Assembly (NCBI RefSeq): GCF_023544665.1
Contig: NZ_JAMJFL010000016.1
Coordinates: 1-64,000 of the forward strand
Direction: 5' to 3'
DNA from: Streptomyces sp. YS415
Lineage (GTDB): Bacteria; Actinomycetota; Actinomycetes; Streptomycetales; Streptomycetaceae
Length of the DNA stretch: 64,000 bases
Both the position numbers and the translations under genes were made by a program. Every line of letters begins with the position of its first letter. Positions within the stretch are counted from its first letter, which is position 1. A model generated the notes under the pieces. It made no database searches. It was not told where the DNA came from and was given only the letters and a program-made list of their open reading frames with translations. Shown one piece after another: positions 6,981 to 14,081 of this stretch.

Positions 6981-9900
6981 CGACGTCCGCCGACCGCCGG
7001 GACGCCCCGTCCGCGCGCTGGACGGACATCACCGACCCGCAGGGTGTCCTGCGCGCGCTGCGCGGACTGCGCGGACACCGGTCCTGGGACGTGGTCGTGG
7101 CAGTCGACCCCGACCCCGGCATGGCGGTCTGGGAGGACACCGTCCGTGAGTTGACCGAACTGCTGCGCCGCTCGCGGGCCTTCGGCCGGGTGGACCGGTG
7201 CGCCCTGCGCACCCTGCCACCCGGGCGCCCCTCCCCTGCGCGCCTGACGCTGGCGGTCACCGACGGCAACGCGCCCGGCTGGCGCACCGGCTCCCTCGGC
7301 GGGACCCTGCACCGCTGGGCGACCGCCGGCACGCTGGCCGTCGTCCATCTGCTGCCCCACCCTGCCTGGCCGGAGTCCGGTGTCCCGACCTGGCCGCTGT
7401 CGCTGCGCTCGGCGGGACCCGGCGCGCCGAACCGCCATCACGGCACCCGGCCACGGCAGCTCGGCCTCGGCGCGCCCGAGGAGAGCGCCCCCCATCTGCC
7501 CATTCCGGTGCTGGAGCTGACGCCACGCGGCCTGGAGTCATGGGTCCGGCTGGTCACCGCCGCCCGCGGCACCTGGACCCGGCTCCCGCTCACCTTCGCC
7601 GCCCCGCGCCCGGAGGGCACCCGTCCCGCGCCCACCGACCCCGGGCCCGCCGAGCGCGTCGCGTCCTTCCGCCGCTCGGTGTCGCCCCGGGTGTCGGGCC
7701 TCGCCACCCTGCTCGCCGCCGCCCCGCTGACGGTTCCCATGATCCAGCGGGTCCTCACCCGGCTGTGCCCGGAGGCCCGGATCTCCGACTTCACTCACCT
7801 GCTCACCCACGGGCTCGTGCACCCGGTCACCGGACCCCGCATCGCCTACGACTTCGCTCCCGGCGTCCGCGGCGAACTCCTGGCCGCCGGCCGGACGCAG
7901 GAACTGCGGCTGGTCGTCGACCTGGTCGGCGAGGCGCTCGGCCCGTCCGCCCACCGGCTCTGGCAGGTCCCCGAACTCCTGGCCGGGCGGAAGCTGCCCC
8001 GCCCGCTCGGCACCGGCCCCGAGACCCGCGCATGGGCCGCGCCGCAGATCGCCGTGCTGGACGCCCTGTCGGGCCCGCACGCCGCCCAGGCACGGGCCCT
8101 GGAGCGCATGACCGCCACATCCTGCACCCATGACGCCGTCCGGCAGGACCCCGTCCGACCCCCTTCACACCTGCGGAAGCAGGAGGACCTGGTGAACCAG
8201 CCGAGCAACCCGCCGCAGCCGCGCACCGACGTCCCGCCGGGCACACCCCCGGATCCGGCCGACCGCCGCACCGGCCGCGGCACCCCGGCCGTGTGGGGCA
8301 ATGTGCCGCCGCGCAATCCCAACTTCACCGGCCGCGCGGAGCTGCTGGACGCCCTGCACCGCAGGCTCCGCAAGGAACAGGCGACCGCCGTGCTGCCCAA
8401 CGCGCTGCACGGCATGGGCGGAGTCGGCAAGACCCTGCTCGCCGTGGAGTACCTCTACCGGCACCTCGGGGACTACGACCTCGTGTGGTGGATCTCCGCC
8501 GAACGCACCGCCCAGATCGCGCTGTCCCTGGTCGAGCTGGCCCCACGGCTCGGCCTGGAGGCGGGCAGCGACGCCACCTGGTCGGTGACGGCGGTCCTGG
8601 AGGCGCTGCGCCGCGGTGAGCCGTACGACAACTGGCTGCTGGTCTTCGACAACGCCGACAGCCCTGAGGCGGTGCGCCCTTACTTCCCGTCCGGCGGGCC
8701 GGGCAACATCCTCGTCACCTCACGCAATCCGCAGTGGGCGAGCGTGGCCAAGCCGCTCGAGGTGGACGTCTTCCGGCGCGAGGAGAGCATGGAACTGCTG
8801 CGCCGGCGCGGTCCGGTGATCACCGACGACGAGGCCGACCGGCTCGCCGAGGCCCTCGGCGACCTGCCATTGGCCGTCGAACAGGCCGCCGCCTGGCGGG
8901 CCGAGACCGGCATGCCCACGGACGAGTACCTGCGGCTGCTGGACGAGAAGCAGGTGGATCTGCTGAGCCTCGCGGCACCCGTCGACTACCAGCTGCCCGT
9001 CATCGCGGCGTGGAACGTCTCGCTGGACCAGCTGGAGACGAAGAACCCGGCGGCCATGCAGCTGTTGCAGCTGTGCGCTTTCTGCGCGCCCGAGGCGATC
9101 CCCCGCAATTTGTTCGCCGGACGCCGGGGCGCCGCCATCACCCCGGAACTCGACTCCGTGCTGCGCGACCCCATCCGTCTCGGGCAGGCCATTCGGGAGA
9201 TCGGGCGGTACTCGCTGGCCCGGTTCGACCTGCGCACCAACTGCCTCCAGATGCACAGGCTCGTCCAGGCGGCGCTGATCTCCCGGATGACGGAGGCCGA
9301 AAAGCAGCGCATGCGGCACGGCACGCATTTGCTGCTGGCGGCCAACGATCCCGTAGACCCGCACAACACGAGTCATTGGCCGCGCTACGGAGAGCTTTAT
9401 CCGCACTTGATCGTCTCCGACGCGGTCAGCTCCACCGACTCATGGGTGCGCGACCTGATCGTCAACGAGGTCCGCTATCTGACGCGTTGGGGGAACTTCG
9501 AGGCGGCCCTGCAATTGGCCGAGTCCGCCTACGCCACATGGGCACGGGACGCCGGGGAAGGCAACCCCCAGACCCTGGCGGCGGGCCGCTGGCTCGGGGT
9601 GGTGCTGTTCAGAATGGGCCGGTACAGGCAGGCGTCAGCAGTCAACGACCAGGTGCTGAACGCCTGCCGGAGCGCGGTCGGCGAGGACCACGAGGACACG
9701 CTGGACGCGCTCGGCAACGTGGCCGTGGACCGGCGGATCAAGGGTGACTTCGCGGCTGCCCTGGAGCTGTCCGAGTCGGTACATGAGCGCTATGTGCGGC
9801 TGCTCGGCGCCGAGGACCCCGAGACCCTGCGGGCGGCCCACAACCTGGGCGTCAGTCTCAGGCTCGTGGGGGACTTCGCCCGTGCCCGGGAGCTGGACGA

Positions 9901-10768
9901 GCGCACCTTGCACTCCAAGCAGCAGCAGTACGGCCAGGACCACGTGGTGTCCTTGGTGACGTGGGTCAGCGTCATCCTCGACATGCGCGAGCTGGGCGAC
10001 TACCAGACCGCCCTGTCCTACCAGCGCGAAGTGACCGAACGAGTCCTGCGCCTGCTGGGCCCGGACAAGCCGTTCACCCTGGTCAACCACCGTCACCTGG
10101 CGGTGGCACTGCGCAAGGCGGGCCACCACGCGGAAGCGCGTGCCACAGCCGAGCGAGCCCAGGCCGATCTGGCCAACCGGTACGGAGAGAACAACCCGGA
10201 GACCATGGCGGCGACGCTGGAGTTGACGATCGACCTGCGGCACGCGGGCGAGCTCATCACCGCCCGCAACCTCGGCCTACGCATCCACCGGCAGTACGCC
10301 GATCTGTACGGGCCCGCGCATCCGCACACGCTGTCGGCCGAGATCGCTCTCGCCGTCACTCACCGGCTGCTCGGTGACGAGGAGGCCTCCCGCGTCATCG
10401 ATGAGCGGGTGCTCGCGGTTCTGCGCCGCGACCTCGGCGAGCGCCACCCCTCAACCCTGGTCTGTGCGACGAACCTGGCCAGCGACCTCTACGCGCTCGG
10501 CGAGTTCGAGGCTGCCCGCGAGCTCGACGAGCAGACCCTGGCGCTCTCCACCGAGGTGCTCGGCGCGGACCACCCCTCCACCCTGGCCTGTGCCGCCAAT
10601 CTGCCGCTGGACCTACGGGCTCTGGGCGAGCGCGAGGAGGCCGAGCGTCTGCACAGCGCCACTGCCGAGCGGCTCAACCGCGCGCTCGGGGCGGACCATC
10701 CCGCCGTGCGTCAGGCCGTGGACTGGGAGCATCGCGCGGACTGTGACATCGACCCGCTCCCGCTGTGA
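6977..10768 (+). CDS. vWA-like / NB-ARC / TPR STAND protein (FxSxx-system type)
   Basis: The 1263-residue product has three parts. Residues ~1-185 resemble the vWA-like N-terminal domain of SAV_2336-type proteins: SWDVVVAVDPDPGMAVWEDTV, in which the metal-site DxSxS has become DPDPG. Residues ~225-385 are a helical linker domain. Residues ~445-800 are an NB-ARC NTPase with P-loop GMGGVGKT at 479-486, Walker B LLVFDNAD near 554, the LVTSRNP strand, and a GLPLAV-like LPLAVEQAAAW. Residues ~810-1240 are kinesin-light-chain-type TPR repeats of about 42 residues (HPSTLVCATNLASDL, HPSTLACAANLPLDL and others). STAND ATPases act as sensor switches. The architecture matches proteins annotated as FxSxx-COOH system TPR proteins, which agrees with the peptide and HExxH genes downstream. 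The 3' end overlaps the convergent HExxH gene by 58 bp. Confidence 0.83.
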   Translation: MTTSADRRDAPSARWTDITDPQGVLRALRGLRGHRSWDVVVAVDPDPGMAVWEDTVRELTELLRRSRAFGRVDRCALRTLPPGRPSPARLTLAVTDGNAPGWRTGSLGGTLHRWATAGTLAVVHLLPHPAWPESGVPTWPLSLRSAGPGAPNRHHGTRPRQLGLGAPEESAPHLPIPVLELTPRGLESWVRLVTAARGTWTRLPLTFAAPRPEGTRPAPTDPGPAERVASFRRSVSPRVSGLATLLAAAPLTVPMIQRVLTRLCPEARISDFTHLLTHGLVHPVTGPRIAYDFAPGVRGELLAAGRTQELRLVVDLVGEALGPSAHRLWQVPELLAGRKLPRPLGTGPETRAWAAPQIAVLDALSGPHAAQARALERMTATSCTHDAVRQDPVRPPSHLRKQEDLVNQPSNPPQPRTDVPPGTPPDPADRRTGRGTPAVWGNVPPRNPNFTGRAELLDALHRRLRKEQATAVLPNALHGMGGVGKTLLAVEYLYRHLGDYDLVWWISAERTAQIALSLVELAPRLGLEAGSDATWSVTAVLEALRRGEPYDNWLLVFDNADSPEAVRPYFPSGGPGNILVTSRNPQWASVAKPLEVDVFRREESMELLRRRGPVITDDEADRLAEALGDLPLAVEQAAAWRAETGMPTDEYLRLLDEKQVDLLSLAAPVDYQLPVIAAWNVSLDQLETKNPAAMQLLQLCAFCAPEAIPRNLFAGRRGAAITPELDSVLRDPIRLGQAIREIGRYSLARFDLRTNCLQMHRLVQAALISRMTEAEKQRMRHGTHLLLAANDPVDPHNTSHWPRYGELYPHLIVSDAVSSTDSWVRDLIVNEVRYLTRWGNFEAALQLAESAYATWARDAGEGNPQTLAAGRWLGVVLFRMGRYRQASAVNDQVLNACRSAVGEDHEDTLDALGNVAVDRRIKGDFAAALELSESVHERYVRLLGAEDPETLRAAHNLGVSLRLVGDFARARELDERTLHSKQQQYGQDHVVSLVTWVSVILDMRELGDYQTALSYQREVTERVLRLLGPDKPFTLVNHRHLAVALRKAGHHAEARATAERAQADLANRYGENNPETMAATLELTIDLRHAGELITARNLGLRIHRQYADLYGPAHPHTLSAEIALAVTHRLLGDEEASRVIDERVLAVLRRDLGERHPSTLVCATNLASDLYALGEFEAARELDEQTLALSTEVLGADHPSTLACAANLPLDLRALGEREEAERLHSATAERLNRALGADHPAVRQAVDWEHRADCDIDPLPL

Positions 10769-12624
10769 GCGTCGTCGTCCCAGGCGCGGGCCAGCCAGTC
10801 GGCCAGCTCGGCCGGTGGCGGGGTCCGTCCGCCACCGCGGGCGATCTCCGCGGAGACGGCACGCAGCAGTTCGGGCCGCTCGGCCACTCCTCGCCGGCCG
10901 AGGAGCAGCCCGAGTGCGCCCCATGCGGCGGGCCGTGCGGTCTCCTCGGCGTACAGCGCGGCGGCCTCGGCCTGCTCGCCCGCCACATACGCCAGGTCCG
11001 CCTGGGTGACGTCCTTCGGCCGGGGACCGCCGTTCCGTGCCCCCGCGAAGGCCTGCGGGTCGGTGATCCTGAGGCGGACCAGGTGCGCGAACGCGTCCAG
11101 ACGACAGCCCGCGGGATCGGTGACGACGTTCCCGCCGGTCTCCTCGGACACCGCGACCGGCGGTAGCGTGCCGCGCAGCCACGAGTCCGCCGCGGCCCGC
11201 ACGGTCGGCTCCGCGGGCACGACATGGTGGGCGCGCCAGGCGGCGCGCTGGTGGGCGGCGGCACGCTCGGCGAGCCGCAGCGTCGTCTCGGGCACCGGCT
11301 CGGCGTCCCAGGACCGGATGTCCGCGAGGAGGGCGCGGACCAGGCGGCTGCCGGTCGCGGTCAGGGCGGGATGGGTGTGCAAGATCTCCAGGGTGGCGCG
11401 TGCCTCTCGGCGCCACAGGGCGAACTCGAAGCGGGCACGTTCGCGGGCGCTGCCGTTTTCGTGGGCGCAGCGCTCCCGCCAGAAGCGGGCGACGCCGGAG
11501 AACGCGAAGGCCCCGTGCAGTACCCCACTGAGCGGTCTGGGGTCGTCCCGCCAGGGGGCATGGAAGAGGTCGGGGCAGTCCTCGGCCAGCGGGACGAGGT
11601 GCATGAGGCCGTTGAGCAGGGTGTGGCGGAACTCGTGAACGAGGGTGACCGCGAGCTCCACCGCCGCCTCACGGTCCGGCACTTGGGCGTCGGGCGCGGA
11701 GATCATCACGCAGCCGAACGCCTCGGATGCGGAGGCGCTGCGCGGCCGGAAGCGCTCAGCGGGCGGCAGCGGGACGAGCGAGAAGAGTCCCGCGGCGAGG
11801 GCCTCGGCGCTGTCCCGGTGCTCCTCGACCAGCAGCCTCCACGCCCCGTCGAGGCTGCGCCGCCAGTGCCGTAGGGCCGTCTCGTCCAGCCGGTCGGGGC
11901 CGGCGGTCCCGGCGATGACGGGGTAGCGGGCCAGGTCGTCGACGGTGAGCGTCAGCGTCAGTCCCCGGTGGCTGAGGGACAGCCGGCGCATGCCGGTCCA
12001 GCCGGGCCCGTCCTGGGTGGCGTCCGTCGGCACCTGGATGTCGGGTCCCCCGCCGTGCGTGCGCACGCGAGCCGTACCGCCGTTCACCTCTACCTCGGCC
12101 ACGCCCCACGGCTCGCGGGCGTCCAACTGCGCCCGGCCCAGGCACGGCAGGAGTACGGCGCCCTCACGGGCCGGGACCAGGATGCGGAAGTCCAGGCCGG
12201 CGAGGACGGCACCGGCAGCCGCGAGAGCGTGCAGCTGGCCCACGTCCGACCAGAGCGGGGTCTCCGCATCCTGCGCGCCGCGCAGCCGGCGCAGCGCATG
12301 GGCCGCCCACAGCCCGGTCTGCGGGTCCATCAGCAGCCGGTGCACCGCCTCCGGGCGCTGCCGCTGGGCCCGTGCCAGCAGGTCCCACGCCTCGCGCGCC
12401 GGAGCGATGCCGCCGACGGACTCCGGGTGCGCGCAGACCTCGTCCACCAGGACACGCAGCAGCAGAAGGCGCCGGCTGTACTCGGCGTCCAGCAGGGTCC
12501 GGGTGGCCCGGCGCGCTTCGCCGGCCGAGCAGAGCATCCCGAACGAGACGTCGTCGAGACGGTGAGGCCGCAGGGGGTGCGCGGAGCTCTCGGATTCCTC
12601 GGCGGCTTCACATGACGTGCCCAC
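10711..12624 (-). CDS. HExxH-type peptide-modifying enzyme
   Basis: A 637-residue protein of the 'HEXXH motif domain' family linked to RiPP precursors, more recently described as alpha-ketoglutarate-dependent peptide beta-hydroxylases. The motif is HEFRH at residues 330-334, preceded by the helix AVELAVTLV. Residues ~350-470 hold further His and Asp candidates for a third metal ligand. The C-terminal ~150 residues are helical and TPR-like (QADLAYVAGEQAEAAALYAEE). The GTG start is chosen for the strong GAGGAAG ribosome site; an in-frame extension upstream has no coding character. It lies 76 bp downstream of the 60-residue precursor-like peptide gene, its likely substrate. There is no radical SAM (FxsB) gene next to it. 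Confidence 0.76.
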   Translation of the reverse strand: MGTSCEAAEESESSAHPLRPHRLDDVSFGMLCSAGEARRATRTLLDAEYSRRLLLLRVLVDEVCAHPESVGGIAPAREAWDLLARAQRQRPEAVHRLLMDPQTGLWAAHALRRLRGAQDAETPLWSDVGQLHALAAAGAVLAGLDFRILVPAREGAVLLPCLGRAQLDAREPWGVAEVEVNGGTARVRTHGGGPDIQVPTDATQDGPGWTGMRRLSLSHRGLTLTLTVDDLARYPVIAGTAGPDRLDETALRHWRRSLDGAWRLLVEEHRDSAEALAAGLFSLVPLPPAERFRPRSASASEAFGCVMISAPDAQVPDREAAVELAVTLVHEFRHTLLNGLMHLVPLAEDCPDLFHAPWRDDPRPLSGVLHGAFAFSGVARFWRERCAHENGSARERARFEFALWRREARATLEILHTHPALTATGSRLVRALLADIRSWDAEPVPETTLRLAERAAAHQRAAWRAHHVVPAEPTVRAAADSWLRGTLPPVAVSEETGGNVVTDPAGCRLDAFAHLVRLRITDPQAFAGARNGGPRPKDVTQADLAYVAGEQAEAAALYAEETARPAAWGALGLLLGRRGVAERPELLRAVSAEIARGGGRTPPPAELADWLARAWDDDAHSGSGSMSQSARCSQSTA

Positions 12625-12700
12625 GAACGCTTCCTCACCCCGGTGCCCACGGTTGCAGCGGCACCCTACCCGCCGGGGCGGACGGCGAGTCGGATCTCGG

Positions 12701-12883
12701 TCAACTGGGCTCGCTGCCGCCCCTGGTGCTGAACGGCCGGTCGACGCCGGCCAGCAGCATGTCCACCGCGGGCCGCAGCGCGGCATGGCCGACGCCGGGG
12801 AGCTCGTCCAGCGGCAGGTGGGACAGGCGGGGCAGCCAGGACTCGACGCTCGCGGACTCCGCCGCACCACAGGACTCGTACAT
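12701..12883 (-). CDS. FxSxx-like RiPP precursor peptide
   Basis: A 60-residue peptide lying between the caspase gene (30 bp upstream) and the HExxH gene (76 bp downstream). The central part (SWLPRLSHLPLDELPGVGHA followed by ALRPAVDMLLAGVDRP) has the LP.L..(V/L)PLDEL...G..AL..AV..LL pattern of FxSxx-COOH precursor leaders. The C-terminus reads RPFSTRGGSEPS, so it has F and S residues but does not end in the exact FxSxx sequence. The likely core is the last ~14 residues, with several Ser/Thr and one Phe. The ATG has only a weak ribosome site, so translation may be coupled to the caspase gene. Function is inferred from pattern and position. Confidence 0.62.
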   Translation of the reverse strand: MYESCGAAESASVESWLPRLSHLPLDELPGVGHAALRPAVDMLLAGVDRPFSTRGGSEPS

Positions 12884-12913
12884 GAGGCCCGATCGTAAGG
12901 TAAAGCGGGCGTC

Positions 12914-14047
12914 TCACGCAGACGCCTGGACGATCAGCCGGTGTGCCGTCTCCGCCTCCGGACTGCCCCCCGCGCACAGCAGCACCGCCTCGGCCAACTC
13001 CTGCAGCGCGCCGGGGCGGTGGGCGCAGGTGCGCAGGATGCTGATGGTGTCCATGCGGGGGCGGCTGTGCCGGGGGATCGCGGCGCGGACGCCGATTCTG
13101 AGCAGGCCCAGGATCTCCTCGCGGCCCTGCGGCTCCACGAATTCCGGCACCGCCAGGAGAGCGTCGGTCAGGGCGCTGAGCCGTTCGGGGGGCAGCGCGG
13201 GGTGGAGCGAGCTCGTGGGGTCGGGACCGCCGCGGGACAGCAGCTGGCCCTCGTCACCGTCCCAGGTGCGGGACCACAGGTAGGTGGGGGTCTGGGAGGC
13301 GCGGCCTTCGGCGCGCAGCCGGGTGAATCTCTCCCGCAGGCGGTCCATCAGCGCGCCGGGGTCCGGTGGCCAGCCCGTGCCGATCGAGTCGTCGCCGGTG
13401 AGGACGGCCAGCGCCTCCCGGCTGAACAGGCCGGTTCCGGTGCCGTTCAGGTTGGTCGCGGCCTCCCCCGGGCGGGCCGCGAAGAGCACCGCCTGGTCGC
13501 GGGCGGTGCGCGGCATCGGCGTGCCGTAGTCCTCGCGGGGCAGATGGCGCCGCCCGCGCCAGGGGTTGTGCAGCAGCTGGCAGGAGTCGACCAGCCAGAT
13601 CTGGCGGGGGTGGCGGGGCACGGCGCGGTAGTACGTCAGGAGCGTGTCGAAGTCCAGGTTGAGCGGGTCCTCCGCGGTGGCGTCCGCGTAGAAGAGGCGC
13701 CGTCTGCCCTCCGCGTCCACCACGCCGTGCCCGCCCCACACCACCCACAGCAGCTCGCTCCGCTCGGCGGCGACGGTCCGCAGGAGGACGCGGTGCACGG
13801 TTTCCCGGTCCGCGTCGAGGACGGTGTACGGCGCCTCGCGCGCGGCGCCGGTCCGCTCGGGCGGCGCCGACAGCAGTGCGGTGATCCGCTCGGGGGGCAC
13901 ACCCCGGGCGAGGAACCAGTCCGCGAACCGCAGCGCGTCGGACACGGGTCCGTCGAGTGCCCAGCGCGCCCCCGCCTGATAGGCGTCGACGCCCACCACG
14001 ACGACGGTCGTGCGACGGGGATCGGCTTGCGGTGCGGGCGGGTTCAT
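12914..14047 (-). CDS. Caspase-like protease with C-terminal effector-associated domain
   Basis: A 377-residue clan CD (peptidase C14-like) protein. The first strand TTVVVVGVDAY starts the fold. The catalytic His is H107 in WGGHG and the catalytic Cys is C156 in WLVDSCQ. Both are intact, so protease activity is plausible. Residues ~285-377 form a helical effector-associated domain (LTDALLAVPEF, IPRHSRPR, ILRTCAHRPGALQELAEAV). The same PRHSxPR signature occurs in the VMAP-like protein encoded at 4555-6021, which suggests homotypic docking. It is the first gene of a three-gene minus-strand operon with the precursor peptide and the HExxH enzyme. Bacterial caspase-like proteins often execute suicide or process partner proteins. 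Confidence 0.82.
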   Translation of the reverse strand: MNPPAPQADPRRTTVVVVGVDAYQAGARWALDGPVSDALRFADWFLARGVPPERITALLSAPPERTGAAREAPYTVLDADRETVHRVLLRTVAAERSELLWVVWGGHGVVDAEGRRRLFYADATAEDPLNLDFDTLLTYYRAVPRHPRQIWLVDSCQLLHNPWRGRRHLPREDYGTPMPRTARDQAVLFAARPGEAATNLNGTGTGLFSREALAVLTGDDSIGTGWPPDPGALMDRLRERFTRLRAEGRASQTPTYLWSRTWDGDEGQLLSRGGPDPTSSLHPALPPERLSALTDALLAVPEFVEPQGREEILGLLRIGVRAAIPRHSRPRMDTISILRTCAHRPGALQELAEAVLLCAGGSPEAETAHRLIVQASA

Positions 14048-14081
14048 GCGCCCAGTGTGCCGCCCGAGCGGGCTCAGCGGG

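Noticed and set aside
12625..12870. N-terminal extension of the HExxH enzyme covering the peptide gene
   Set aside because: The extension is Arg/Cys/Pro-rich and antiframe-like; the GTG at 12624 has a strong ribosome site, and the peptide frame in that interval is a better gene.
10711..14047. Radical SAM (FxsB) or FxsC gene in the peptide cluster
   Set aside because: No CxxxCxxC radical SAM motif or TIR-like frame was found on either strand near the cluster.
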